Source: Pseudothermotoga elfii DSM 9442 = NBRC 107921 (GTDB taxonomy: Bacteria > Thermotogota > Thermotogae > Thermotogales > DSM-5069). From it: a DNA stretch of 64,000 nucleotides. The DNA lies in contig NC_022792.1 in the NCBI RefSeq assembly GCF_000504085.1, forward strand, positions 1,826,001-1,890,000, read 5' to 3'. Below are positions 26,951 through 36,900 of this stretch, one piece after another. The notes beneath the pieces were generated by a model that made no database searches, had not been told where the DNA came from, and saw only the letters and a list, made by a program, of their open reading frames with translations. The stretch's first letter is position 1. Every line of letters begins with the position of its first letter. Made by a program: the position numbers and the translations under genes.

Positions 26951-28352
26951 CACGTTCGCCTTTCTCGATATTCACAAGCATTTTTCTAACAGTTTCACGT
27001 CTCGAATCTGGTATTTTCAGAAGCTCTTTTTCGATAAGTTTCTCGCCTATAAGTTTCGTTTCATTTGTGGCATAATCGATCAGATATTCTTTGAAAGTTA
27101 AAAGAGCGTTCGGTGTGCAAAATTCTTTCACAAAACCGGGTATAGCAAATTCCATAAAATGCTGGCCAGTTCTTCCTGCTCTATAGCAAGCTGTGCAGAA
27201 AGAAGGAATATAACCTTCCATAGCAAGTTCTTTTATTACTTCATCCAGGGTTCTTGTATCTCCGAGTATAAATTGACTTTTCCTGACAATCTCCTGATCT
27301 TTCTGAGCATATGACCCAACGCCTATACTGGAGCCTGCATCTATCTGAGAAACGCCAAGTTTTATCACCTCATCTCTGAGTTGCACTTTTTCCCTTGCTG
27401 TTAATATCAAACCTGTATATGGCACAGAAAGCCTTATGATCGCAACAAGCCTTTTGAAATCATAATCGCTGACAGCATACGGGGGCTTCTCTGTTAAAGG
27501 AGTTCCAACAGCAGGTTCTATTCTTGGAAAAGATATTGTATGTGGTCCAACGCCAAATCTTTCTTCAAGATGTCTTGTATGACACATTAATCCCATCACT
27601 TCAAATTTCCAATCATACAAACCAAACAACGCACCTATTCCAACATCATCTATTCCGGCTATCATGGCTCTATCAAGGCCGAATAATCTGTAAGTATAAG
27701 ATGATTTTGGGCCGGCTTTGTGGTATTTCTTATACGTTGGGAGATGATAGGTTTCCTGAAAAATTTGAAACGTACCTATACCAGCATTTCTTATCGTTTT
27801 GTATCCTTCCACTGTTTGTGGAGCAGCATTCACATTTACCCTTCTTATTTCACCATTACCGTTTCTGTAAGAATAAATTTTTTCTATAGTTTTTGCAATG
27901 TACTCGGGTGAATACACAGGATGCTCACCAAAAACTACTATCAGTCTTTTGTGCCCTTTTGAAGTCAGCGCAAACAGCTCATTTGTGAGTTCTTCATCTG
28001 TAAGAGTTTTTCTGATAACTTGTTTATTCTCGCTTCGAAAACCACAATATGAGCAGTTGTTTATACATTCATTTCCAATATAAAGCGGTGCAAACAAAAC
28101 AATTCTGTTGCCATATATTTTTTCTTTCAAAGATTTTGCTGCGGTAAATATCATTTCAACAAGCTCGGGATTTTCAGCATTCAAAAGCGCTGCCGTCTCT
28201 GAAAGATCTAATCTTTCTTTGTTCAAAGATTTTTCAAGTATTTCTTCTATGTATTTTTTATCAGGATTTTTCGTCAGAGATAACAACCTGTTTATTTCTT
28301 CATGCGGGATAAATGATTCGCTATCGAGTATCTTTTTAACAAATGTATACAT
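26937..28352 (-). CDS. hydG: [FeFe]-hydrogenase H-cluster radical SAM maturase HydG
   Basis: 471 aa. HydG splits tyrosine into CO and cyanide and delivers an Fe(CO)2(CN) synthon for the H-cluster. The N-terminal radical SAM motif CINNCSYC is intact, and the C-terminal auxiliary cluster motif CX2CX22C is complete (FCTACYRAGRTG to KEFCTPN), which distinguishes HydG from ThiH. ATG 28352 is chosen because GAGGTG precedes it by 5 bases; another ATG at 28367 overlaps the previous stop. Cotranscribed with a TM1266-type gene upstream and hydE downstream; hydF is not in the window. Confidence 0.95.
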   Translation of the reverse strand: MYTFVKKILDSESFIPHEEINRLLSLTKNPDKKYIEEILEKSLNKERLDLSETAALLNAENPELVEMIFTAAKSLKEKIYGNRIVLFAPLYIGNECINNCSYCGFRSENKQVIRKTLTDEELTNELFALTSKGHKRLIVVFGEHPVYSPEYIAKTIEKIYSYRNGNGEIRRVNVNAAPQTVEGYKTIRNAGIGTFQIFQETYHLPTYKKYHKAGPKSSYTYRLFGLDRAMIAGIDDVGIGALFGLYDWKFEVMGLMCHTRHLEERFGVGPHTISFPRIEPAVGTPLTEKPPYAVSDYDFKRLVAIIRLSVPYTGLILTAREKVQLRDEVIKLGVSQIDAGSSIGVGSYAQKDQEIVRKSQFILGDTRTLDEVIKELAMEGYIPSFCTACYRAGRTGQHFMEFAIPGFVKEFCTPNALLTFKEYLIDYATNETKLIGEKLIEKELLKIPDSRRETVRKMLVNIEKGERDVRL

Positions 28353-28363
28353 AATTTCACCTC

Positions 28364-28603
28364 TCATTTAATAGGCATTGTTTTTACCTTCACTCCTTTT
28401 ATTTGTCCAAGTTTTCCGCTCATACTACCAATCAGATCATTGCTTGCTTTCACCACAAGCAAAATAATAGCTATGTTTTCATCTGGTACAGGATAACCTA
28501 CTCTTAACCTTATTACTTCGGCAAAATTGTGAAGGAATTCGTTGACCTGCCTGTAGGCATTTTGTCTGTCTTCAACGATGATATTGACTATGTAGAATCT
28601 TTC
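28364..28603 (-). CDS. TM1266-type putative hydrogenase-system regulator (ACT-like)
   Basis: 79 aa beginning at TTG 28603 (MERFYIVNIIVEDR), ending VKVKTMPIK. The small alpha/beta ferredoxin-like fold pattern (beta strands YIVNIIVED, EVIRLRVGYP, AIILLVVKA) fits the 'iron-only hydrogenase system regulator' family, similar to NikR/ACT-type ligand-binding domains without a DNA-binding part. No function is proven for that family. The TTG is preferred because the G-run GGGGG lies 7 bases upstream; that G-run is also one arm of a perfect hairpin in the leader, so translation or transcription here is probably controlled. First gene of the hyd maturation operon. Confidence 0.8.
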   Translation of the reverse strand, partial: ERFYIVNIIVEDRQNAYRQVNEFLHNFAEVIRLRVGYPVPDENIAIILLVVKASNDLIGSMSGKLGQIKGVKVKTMPIK

Positions 28604-28678
28604 CAAAACAAAACCCCCTTTCTCTTTTAGCACCGAGAAAGGGGGCAATCAATTGCATAGCCCATCCTTCCTCGGTGT
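28604..28678 (-). promoter_or_regulatory. Leader of the hyd maturation operon: terminator/sequestor with alternative helix
   Basis: On the minus strand an 11-bp perfect stem (28645-28635 with 28624-28614, CCCCCTTTCTC/GAGAAAGGGGG, 10-base loop) is followed by TTTTGTTTTG. It therefore resembles an intrinsic terminator and also hides the G-run ribosome binding site of the first gene. CACCGAG (28677-28671) can instead pair with CTCGGTG (28637-28631), which uses three bases of the stem and its loop. A further GGGC/GCCC pairing (28663-28660 with 28646-28643) also competes. A TATAAT box at 28718-28713 gives a leader of about 110 bases. It matches no riboswitch class that I recognise. Confidence 0.6.
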
Positions 28679-28770
28679 CAGAAAAATTCCTTCACCTCAG
28701 AAGTTCACATTAATTATACAATATTGCCAAAAGAAATAGTTACAATTTCAATTGTAAATTGAATAAATTC

Positions 28771-28870
28771 TTTCTCCATGGGGAGCTCCTGTTTTGGGGC
28801 TGAGAGGAGGACGAAAGTCCTCGACCCAATGAACCTGATCCAGGTAATGCTGGCGGAGGGAATGGAGAAA
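28771..28870 (+). promoter_or_regulatory. TPP riboswitch
   Basis: Matches the thi-box: P1 TTTCTCCAT (28771-28779) with ATGGAGAAA (28862-28870), GGGGAGCTCC at the start, the CTGAGAGGA core, ACCCAATGAACCTGATCCAGGTAATGCTGGCGGAGGGAA at the 3' part, read in segments. It controls the thiamine operon downstream. Confidence 0.97.
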
Positions 28871-28881
28871 AATGAATATAA

Positions 28882-28912
28882 AACCTCCGCCGTATGTGCG
28901 GGGGTTTTTATT
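28882..28912 (+). terminator. Riboswitch-controlled terminator
   Basis: Stem AACCTCCGC/GCGGGGGTT (28882-28906) followed by TTTATTT. GGCGGAGG at 28852-28859 inside the aptamer's 3' side is perfectly complementary to CCTCCGCC (28884-28891) and would act as antiterminator when TPP is absent. So the operon is switched off by TPP at the level of transcription. Confidence 0.88.
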
Positions 28913-28932
28913 TCAAAAAAGGAGGAATTTTT

Positions 28933-29679
28933 GTGAAAGATACGATGATCTCTACGTTAATAGTTAACAGGTATTTCAAGAAATTAAGGAGTTTTCTGGA
29001 ACTTGATGTAGCGATAGTTGGAGCAGGCCCAAGTGGTTTAACAGCAGCTTACGAACTGGCGAAAAAAGGCTTTAAAGTAGCAATATTTGAGGAGAAAAAT
29101 ACGCCCGGGGGAGGTATTTGGGGAGGAGGAATGATGTTTAATGAGATTGTTCTGGAAAAAGAACTGGAAGATTTTCTGAATGAATTAGAAATAACTTACG
29201 TGATTCAAGAAAATCATGTACTGGTTGATTCTGTACATTTTGCCTCAGCCCTTCTCTATAGAACTACTATGGTTGGTGCGACTGTTTTCAATAATATTTC
29301 TGTTGAAGATGTGGCTATGCAAGATGGAAAAGTATGTGGTGTAGTTATAAATTGGGGGCCTACCATGAGATTGGGATTGCATGTCGATCCTATAACTGTG
29401 AAAGCCTCTTTCGTTATAGATGGAACAGGGCATCCAGCAAATGTGGCATCACTCCTGGCAAAAAGGGGGCTTATCGAAATGAAAATGGAGTTACCTATGA
29501 ATGCTGATGAAGCTGAACAATTCGTCGTAGAAAATACAGGTGAGATATTTCCGGGATTGATGGCCTCAGGGATGGCAGCATGTGCTGTACATGGTGGTCC
29601 TCGAATGGGACCCATATTTGGTGGCATGATCCTTTCCGGCAAAAAAATAGCTCAGATCATAGAAGAAAAATTGAGGTGA
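28933..29679 (+). CDS. thi4: Thiazole synthase Thi4 (sulfide-dependent, non-suicidal type)
   Basis: 248 aa. It builds the thiamine thiazole moiety (ADP-thiazole) from NAD and glycine. The FAD/NAD-binding motif [18 protein letters not shown] is at the N-terminus, and [16 protein letters not shown] and the C-terminal [12 protein letters not shown] are present. In yeast Thi4 a cysteine donates the sulfur; here the equivalent position is histidine (GLHVDP, H150), as in Methanocaldococcus Thi4, which uses free sulfide catalytically with Fe(II). GTG 28933 follows GGAGG at 7 bases. First gene after the riboswitch terminator. Confidence 0.93.
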   Translation: MKDTMISTLIVNRYFKKLRSFLELDVAIVGAGPSGLTAAYELAKKGFKVAIFEEKNTPGGGIWGGGMMFNEIVLEKELEDFLNELEITYVIQENHVLVDSVHFASALLYRTTMVGATVFNNISVEDVAMQDGKVCGVVINWGPTMRLGLHVDPITVKASFVIDGTGHPANVASLLAKRGLIEMKMELPMNADEAEQFVVENTGEIFPGLMASGMAACAVHGGPRMGPIFGGMILSGKKIAQIIEEKLR

Positions 29680-29684
29680 TTATC

Positions 29685-30959
29685 ATGACTCAAATGGAAA
29701 TAGCTCAAAAAGGAACATCATCAGAGGAGATGAAAAGAGTCGCTGAATACGAAGATGTAGATGTAGAAGTAATCCAACAAAGATTGGCATATGGAAAAGC
29801 TGTCCTTCCAAAGAACAAGCTTCACAAAATAGAAAAACCCATGATAGTCGGAGAAGGGTTCACCGTGAAAGTGAATGCGAACATAGGAACATCACAGGCC
29901 TTTTTCTCACTGGAAGAAGAGAAAGAAAAAGCCAGAGTGGCGATTGAATATGGTGCAGATTCTCTGATGGTACTTTCTACCTGGGGCGATCTTAAAGAAA
30001 TCAGAAAGGCTATTATAGATCTCTCAGCCGTTCCTGTGGGGTCCGTTCCTATCTACGACTCTGCTATGAAAAGTTACCAGTTGAAGAAAAATGTGGTGGA
30101 TTTCTCTGAAAAAGATTTTCTCAATATGGTTATTTCCCATGCGGAGGATGGGATCGACTTCATGACAATACACGCTGGGATAACAAAGAAAGTTCTGGAA
30201 CACGTGAAAAATTCAGGACGCATTTTGAAGGTAGTGAGCAGAGGAGGAGCAATCATAGCTGGCTGGATGATTAAAAACAACAAAGAAAACCCATTTTACG
30301 AGTATTTCGATGAACTTTTGGATATTGCTAAGGATTACGACATTACACTGAGCCTGGGAGATGGCATGAGACCCGGGACTGTGTTAGATGCGAGTGATGT
30401 ACAGCAATTCGAGGAGCTTTTTGTAATGAGGGAACTTGTTGAAAAAGCAAGAGAAAAAGGTGTTCAGGTGATGTTAGAAGGCCCTGGTCATATACCTTTA
30501 AATGAAGTGGAATTGAATGTGAAACTCATGAAAAAAATAGGAGAAGATGCTCCGATTTTTCTTCTTGGACCACTCCCAACAGATAGAGCTATGGGATATG
30601 ACCATATTGCCTGTGCTATTGGTGGGGCTCTGGCAGGTTACTATGGAGCAGATTTTCTTTGCTATGTAACTCCTTCAGAACATATATCTCTTCCAACAAT
30701 TGAGGATGTGAGAGAAGGCGTGATAGCATCCAAAATAGCCGCTGCCATTGCGGATTTAGCACGTGGAAACAGAAAGGCATGGTGGTTAGAGAAACAAATG
30801 GCATTGTCAAGAAAAAATTTCAACTGGGAAGAAATGTTTAAATTGTCACTTGGAAAAGATTTGGCGAGGAAGAAATATAAAGAAAGGCCTTATTTACATG
30901 AAGGTTGCTCTATGTGTGGCCCTTTCTGTGCAATAAAAATCGTGGAGGAGTTTTTTTGA
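29685..30959 (+). CDS. thiC: Phosphomethylpyrimidine synthase ThiC
   Basis: 424 aa, the short form of ThiC. It converts aminoimidazole ribotide to HMP phosphate by radical SAM chemistry. Visible motifs are [67 protein letters not shown] and the C-terminal cysteine cluster. The cluster reads CSMCGPFC, that is CX2CX3C (C408, C411, C415), one residue shorter than the CX2CX4C of long bacterial ThiC. ATG 29685 follows GAGGTGAT. The end overlaps the next start (TTGA). Confidence 0.95.
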   Translation: MTQMEIAQKGTSSEEMKRVAEYEDVDVEVIQQRLAYGKAVLPKNKLHKIEKPMIVGEGFTVKVNANIGTSQAFFSLEEEKEKARVAIEYGADSLMVLSTWGDLKEIRKAIIDLSAVPVGSVPIYDSAMKSYQLKKNVVDFSEKDFLNMVISHAEDGIDFMTIHAGITKKVLEHVKNSGRILKVVSRGGAIIAGWMIKNNKENPFYEYFDELLDIAKDYDITLSLGDGMRPGTVLDASDVQQFEELFVMRELVEKAREKGVQVMLEGPGHIPLNEVELNVKLMKKIGEDAPIFLLGPLPTDRAMGYDHIACAIGGALAGYYGADFLCYVTPSEHISLPTIEDVREGVIASKIAAAIADLARGNRKAWWLEKQMALSRKNFNWEEMFKLSLGKDLARKKYKERPYLHEGCSMCGPFCAIKIVEEFF

Positions 30960-31699
30960 GAAAAGGCGTTTCCACAAGCATCATAAGAAGTAATCCGCAC
31001 CTTTTGACAACTCTGCCAGATGCTGATTTATATGAACTTGGATTTTTCAAGCAGGAAGATTTAGGAACAATACTCTCTTTTTTTAAGAATAAAAAATTTG
31101 GTGTTCACGCACCGTTTATTTATAGATATGTTTACCATCCTGCTCCAACTTCTTTAAATATAAAAGAGAGATCAGATACTTTTTCCATAAACAGAAAATG
31201 TGCCGAGCTTTCGAAAAAAATTGGAGCAGAATATATGGTGGTACACTTTCCAAACGCTTTTCAAAAAGAGAGCTGGCTACCCATATACAGGGAGGTAGAA
31301 AGCGAATTCTGTAATCTCTCAACTTTGATTCCTATTCGCATTGAAAACATTTATGGAAATGATCATTTTCATGAAGCAAAGGATTACAAATTTTTTCTGG
31401 AAAATACGAATAGCACGATGTGTGTGGATATAGGGCACCTTCTTATAGATTCAGAATTGTACGGTTTTTCTCCGGTGAATTTTGTAGAACTTCTTTCAGA
31501 TAAAATCAGCGAGTTTCACATCTATTATGCAGATCTCGAAACTTACAAAATGTGCCACCATGCTCCCTGGGGAAATTCAAAGAGGTTTCGTGAAATATTA
31601 AATTTTATAAAAGATATGAACGTAGATTTTGTAATAGAGCCAACCACAGAGTGCAAAAATGGGCTTGAAAGACTTTTAAAATACTGGAGGGAATTGTAA
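30956..31699 (+). CDS. TIM-barrel (xylose isomerase-like) protein of the thiamine operon
   Basis: 247 aa from TTG 30956 (GGAGGAG upstream, overlapping the thiC stop). The pattern is that of AP endonuclease family 2/xylose isomerase-like barrels: [67 protein letters not shown] and FVIEPT, with His, Glu and Asp at the strand ends where a metal is bound. No thiamine enzyme of this type is established to my knowledge. Its position between thiC and thiD-thiN, with overlapping codons on both sides, points to a thiamine role such as precursor salvage. Function unknown. Confidence 0.8.
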   Translation: MRKGVSTSIIRSNPHLLTTLPDADLYELGFFKQEDLGTILSFFKNKKFGVHAPFIYRYVYHPAPTSLNIKERSDTFSINRKCAELSKKIGAEYMVVHFPNAFQKESWLPIYREVESEFCNLSTLIPIRIENIYGNDHFHEAKDYKFFLENTNSTMCVDIGHLLIDSELYGFSPVNFVELLSDKISEFHIYYADLETYKMCHHAPWGNSKRFREILNFIKDMNVDFVIEPTTECKNGLERLLKYWREL

Positions 31700-32892
31700 T
31701 GTTAATTATCTCAGGTTTAGATCCATCTGCAGGCGCAGGGCTTCTCCAAGACATAAAAATCTCATCTGTAATGGGAATCAGAGCATATGGGATAGTTTCA
31801 GCTTTTACAACTCAAAATGAGCAAAGAGTTTTTGCGGTTAATTTTAGAAAATGGGAAGATATTAGGAAAGAGTTAGAAGTTCTTCCTGCCCCAAGAGTAA
31901 TCAAAGTTGGACTTGCATTACCTGAAGTTGTGAAAAATCTTCGTGAATTGTTTCCAGGCTCTATGATCATCTGGAATGTGATTCTTGAATCTTCGTCAGG
32001 ATTCAAGTTTTTGGATTCCGAAGAAGTGAAAAAATTTGTCAATTACGCAGATTACGTTGTGTTAAACAATGAAGAGTCCGAAAAAATAGGAAAGAAAGAG
32101 CATTTCATAATCACTGGTGGTCATGAAAATAATAGCCAGATTAAAGTTATTTACAAAGATAAAACTTTCGAAACAAGCAGGGTGCGTGGAGAATTTCATG
32201 GAACAGGATGTGCTTTTTCTACGGCAGTAGCCGGTTTTCTCGATTTGGGGTATCCTATTGAGGAATCTATCAGATCATCAATGAAGCTTGTTAGAAAGAT
32301 TCTCGAAAAATCTCATGAAATTGTCGAAACAGAGAAAGTTGCCAGAGAATGGCATAGATATGATGTATTGAGTACATTGGACGAAATATTACCGTTTTAC
32401 CTTGAAATAGGACATCTAACTGTGCCGGAGGTTGGTCAAAACGTATCTTTTGCTTTACCATGGGCAAAAGATGAGTTTGAAGTGGGAAAGTTTCCCGGAA
32501 GACTTCGTCTGAAAAGTGGAACAGCAGTAAGCGTGTCTGCGGCATCTTTCAATGATAAATCACACACATCACGTATGACAGTAACGATGATGAAATTTTT
32601 CCCTCATATAAGGTGTACTGTGAACGTGAGATTCAAAAAAGAATACATAGACAGGGCAAAGAAAAAAGGATTGAAAATTTATCACCACGATAGATCAAAA
32701 GAACCAGAAGAAATACAAAAAAATGAAGGTAAGTCAATGGTATGGATGATAGAACAGGCAATTTCAAAGCTGAAATCTCCTCCAGACATAATATACGATG
32801 AAGGATGGTGGGGAAAGGAAGCAATGATAAGGGTATTTGGAAGAGATCCGGAAGAAACACTCGAAAAAATAAAGCTCATGTTGGAGGAATGA
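31699..32892 (+). CDS. thiDN: Bifunctional HMP-P kinase / thiamine-phosphate synthase (ThiD-ThiN)
   Basis: 397 aa. The N-terminal about 215 residues are ThiD ([36 protein letters not shown]), phosphorylating HMP-P to HMP-PP. The C-terminal about 170 residues are ThiN (LPEVGQN-type start [54 protein letters not shown]), which joins HMP-PP and thiazole phosphate in place of ThiE. ATG overlaps the previous stop by one base (TAATG). With Thi4 and ThiC this gives the full route to thiamine phosphate without ThiF/ThiS/ThiG. Confidence 0.95.
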   Translation: MLIISGLDPSAGAGLLQDIKISSVMGIRAYGIVSAFTTQNEQRVFAVNFRKWEDIRKELEVLPAPRVIKVGLALPEVVKNLRELFPGSMIIWNVILESSSGFKFLDSEEVKKFVNYADYVVLNNEESEKIGKKEHFIITGGHENNSQIKVIYKDKTFETSRVRGEFHGTGCAFSTAVAGFLDLGYPIEESIRSSMKLVRKILEKSHEIVETEKVAREWHRYDVLSTLDEILPFYLEIGHLTVPEVGQNVSFALPWAKDEFEVGKFPGRLRLKSGTAVSVSAASFNDKSHTSRMTVTMMKFFPHIRCTVNVRFKKEYIDRAKKKGLKIYHHDRSKEPEEIQKNEGKSMVWMIEQAISKLKSPPDIIYDEGWWGKEAMIRVFGRDPEETLEKIKLMLEE

Positions 32893-32923
32893 GTGAGGAG
32901 TATAATTTGACTGGGTGTGAAAG

Positions 32924-33919
32924 ATGTGTGAATTTTTCTGGAGGGAAAAACTTACACATGATATTCGAATAGCTGGTATAGACGATGAAAATATCCTCAG
33001 CGGCTTTTTAAAAGTTCCAAGAGAAAGATTTTCTCAGATTGAATATCCTCCGCAAGTTGTTTATTCGGACCAGGTAATCGTTACAATGAAAGATCAGGAT
33101 GAATATTCTACATCGAGTCAACCTTCTTTGATGGCATATTTTATGAAAATTGCACATCTTTGCCGTGGTATGAAGGTACTCGAAATAGGTTCTGGAACAG
33201 GCTATAACGCCTGTGTTATGGCTCAAATCGTTAAGGAAAATGGGCTGATAGTGGCTGTAGAATACAATCAAAAATTTCTGCTTCATGCAGAGAAAACCGC
33301 CAGAGAGCTGGGAATAAACAATGTTATTTTCGTTAATGATGATGGGGCATCCGGTTGCGAAAAATACGCACCCTATGACGCAATTATTGTCACCGTAGCT
33401 GCGGATAATATTCCATATACCTGGATCAAACAGCTAAAACCCGGTGGTAGAATTGTATTGCCAATAGACATATATGTCATTGATTCGCAGCCCGCATTCG
33501 TCCTGGAGAAAATTGAAGATGGCATCAAAGGAGATTATTTGTTTGAAACAAGATTTTTGAAAGCCAGAGGTTTATTAGGAAATTTGAATCAAAGAAATCT
33601 TGAGAAATTGCTTTCTTTCGAAAAATTATCATATCCACAACAGAATACAGTTATTTATACCAACATCCAGTTTTTGAAACTTTTACACTTATCTTTCTGG
33701 TCTTTATGCATGAGATCAAGAGACATTTGCCATATAGAGGAAAATGGATATGCTGTCTGGAATTCATGGAATGGAAAGTGGGATATATTTGGAATTATTC
33801 AAAAATTGTTCAGGTTGTTCGACGAATGGAAATCTACCAACCAAAGTTCATTAAGGGAAATACAAATTATCTACGATCTAAACATGAATTTTTTAAGATT
33901 GAAAAAGAGGGGGAATTGA
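32924..33919 (+). CDS. pcm: Protein-L-isoaspartate O-methyltransferase, extended Thermotoga type
   Basis: 331 aa. Repairs damaged Asp/Asn residues in proteins with SAM. Residues 1-210 form the PCMT domain (YSDQVIVT, SSQPSLMAYF, VLEIGSGTGYNACVMA, DDGASG, YDAIIVTVAADNIP, LKPGGRIVLPI). About 110 further residues form a C-terminal extension, as known for the T. maritima enzyme (about 317 aa). The start at 32924 has a modest GGTG site. Two bases before the macroglobulin start, so probably cotranscribed. Confidence 0.93.
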   Translation: MCEFFWREKLTHDIRIAGIDDENILSGFLKVPRERFSQIEYPPQVVYSDQVIVTMKDQDEYSTSSQPSLMAYFMKIAHLCRGMKVLEIGSGTGYNACVMAQIVKENGLIVAVEYNQKFLLHAEKTARELGINNVIFVNDDGASGCEKYAPYDAIIVTVAADNIPYTWIKQLKPGGRIVLPIDIYVIDSQPAFVLEKIEDGIKGDYLFETRFLKARGLLGNLNQRNLEKLLSFEKLSYPQQNTVIYTNIQFLKLLHLSFWSLCMRSRDICHIEENGYAVWNSWNGKWDIFGIIQKLFRLFDEWKSTNQSSLREIQIIYDLNMNFLRLKKRGN

Positions 33920-36900
33920 TATGTTCAAAAATTTTACTCTGTTATCGCTTCTTTGTGCAACGATGTTTTTTGGAGGATATGCTTATTTTCTAGGTAGCAA
34001 TATACTTGAAATACCTGACTCAAAAATATCCTTCGTCGCCAGTGATATGGATAAAATTACCCTGACAATTTATGAACTCGAAATTGACGCAGTAAAACTT
34101 TTTACACAGGCTGAAGAACTCCCGATCTCGAAAATAGTTTCGAATGCAAAAAAGCATGTTTACCAAAGAACTTTCACCATCACTGATAAATGGCAGGAGT
34201 TCTCACTGGAGTTTGAAAAAATAGGAGTTTACCTTGCTGTCTTAACAGGATTTGAGAAATCAGAGAAAACAACCTACGATGCAATGGTACTCATCGTTAC
34301 AGACATGGGAATAGTCTTTGTAGCTGATGAAGAAAAAGCAATACTTGGGGTGGTAAAGACAACCGGGGGATTTCTGGAAAATGTGGCCGTTTATCTTTTG
34401 AAAGGCAACAAAGTTATTGGCAAAATGAAAACAGACGAAAATGGTTTGGTACGAATTGATAAAGATTTCGATTTTGCCTTAGTTAAGAAAGAAAAATCAC
34501 TTGCTTTCTGTAGATTTTACAGAACACGCCGTTCTATCGATAGAGATGAAAAACTGTTTTTGCTGACAGATCGCCCCATTTATAAGCCTGGAGACACAGT
34601 CAACCTTCGTGGACAGCTTTTTAAACTTGATGGAAGCTATTACACAGCACTTGGAGCATCAAGGGTGACAGTCAAAATAGAAGACCCAAAAAATAACGAG
34701 ATTTACAGCAAAACACTTTCGACAGATGAACTTGGTGGTTTCTGGGATAGTTTTGATCTTGCCGAGACCTCTTCTGTAGGAAATTACACTATAAAAGTTG
34801 AACACAATGAAAGAGATTTTTACGAAACTTTTCTGGTGGAAGAATATAGAAAGCCAGAGTATAAAATGGAGATTTTGCCCGACAAAGAAAAGTATATTTC
34901 CGGTGAACCTGTCGATTTCACCATAAAAGTTAATTACTTTAACGGGCAACCAGTAGCTGGTGCTCAGGTGGCTCTTTATGTAAATGCAGATCCCATCGAG
35001 CAATCAGAATATCTTGTCTACAGAGCTTATGAATTAACAGACGAGAGTGGGCAAGTAAAAATCTCACTGAAAACAGAAGAAGGTTTCGAAGGTTACTACA
35101 CATTACAAGCAATAGTAGCTGATGAAAGTCAGAGGCAAATTGAACAGGAAAAATCAATTTATATATATGCAGATAATGTAAAAATCTCGGTTGACAGAGA
35201 TTATATATTTGCAAAACCTTGCGAATCAGTGGAGTTGAAAATATTTGTTTCAGATCTCAACGGAAACCCATTGAGCGGACAGATGTCAGTGCTAATCGGT
35301 GAAAATGAAAAAACCTTGCAGGTCGATGGCGGTAAAGCCATCCTTAAATTCTCACCAGACAAAATAGGCAGTTTCAAAATACAGCTCTCTTTCCAAAAAG
35401 CAAGGAAATCGATATATGTGCACTCCTACGCATGGGCAAAGGGATATAAAATTTCAGAATTTGCTGTTGTTACCGATAAAGAAAAATACAAACCAGGAGA
35501 AAAAATCACGGTTCAGTTATTTTCACCTTCAGAGGTTTCGGGAATAATTGCACTTACTGCCGACACAATCTATGATCTGAAACCATTTTCTCTGAAAGAT
35601 CACTCAACTGTAGAGTTCACCATACCAGAGAATGTAATAGAAAGGAACCTATTCCTTATTTTCTTGGCATATGAAAATGGACGGAGAATCATGGACAATT
35701 TGAAAATAGCTATCGAGCGGGATCTAAATGTTGAGAAAGCGGAATTGTACTTTGACAGGGAATCGTACAAGCCCGGTGAGACAGCAAAATTGACTATCAA
35801 ATCCAAAAACGATGGTGTATTCTGCTTAACAATTGTAGATGAAGCCATATATTCAATGATTGGCTTCAATCCTGCTCAGATCGAGGAAGTGATTTATCCA
35901 CAAAACAATTATCCGGATGTCACATGGAGCTTTTCTCAAAGATGGTTTTATATCGATCTGGCAAATCTAAAAAGTACCGGCAGCCTGTACAGCATGCTCC
36001 CAGAACCTACAACATTCGAAGATTTTAAAAGATCTGCTGTTGAAGCGAAGATAAATGTAAGAGAATACTTCCCAGACACGGCTTTGTGGATACCTCAATT
36101 GAGGACTAAAAACAAAACAGCTACAGTTGAATTTAAGATTCCAGATAGCATAACAAATTTCATTGCTACTGCTTATGGATTTTCCACAAAATCAATGATG
36201 CAGGCAAACAGTTCATTTGTCGTTACGAAAGATTTCTATGTTACGCCGCATTTGCCTTCATTTCTTCGTGAAGGAGATGTTATGCAAATATCGGCAACAG
36301 TTCACAATCAAACCAGCGATATATTAAAAACAAGGCTCTGGCTTGAGCTTCCAGAAGCTATAAAGTTGATCTCTCCGGATCAATCATTAAGCATATTTGA
36401 TATAGTACCAAAAATTTCTAACACATCTTACTGGACTATAAATGCCCTGAAAGAGTCTGATCTATCAACAATAACAACCTACGCAGTTAGTCACAATGAT
36501 TTAAAAGATGCAGTTGCTTTGAATATCCCTGTAAAACCATTTGCTTTTGAGAGAGAATTCTATGTACTCGAATTTGTCGATGGAGTAAAAGAAATATCTT
36601 TACCTCAATCAGAGTATAAAACTGCTAAATTAAGAATCTTTTCAAACATAATACCGCTTGTTGAAGACTCAATAAGACACCTGATCAAATATCCGTATGG
36701 GTGTACCGAACAAACTATGAGCAGTTTTCTGCCAGCTGTAATCGCTTCACAAATGGGATTGAAGATAGAAGATCTTGAAGACATCGTCAGAAAAGGCTTG
36801 ATGAGATTGTACAAATATCAAAAATACGACGGTGGATGGGGATGGTGGCAAACCGATGATAGTAACAACTTCATGACCTGTTATGTGATGGAGGGATTAT

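Noticed and set aside
28604-28678. Assigning the hyd leader to a known riboswitch class such as SAM, GEMM, Moco or ZTP
   Set aside because: None of the core motifs of these classes was found; only the alternative helices are visible.
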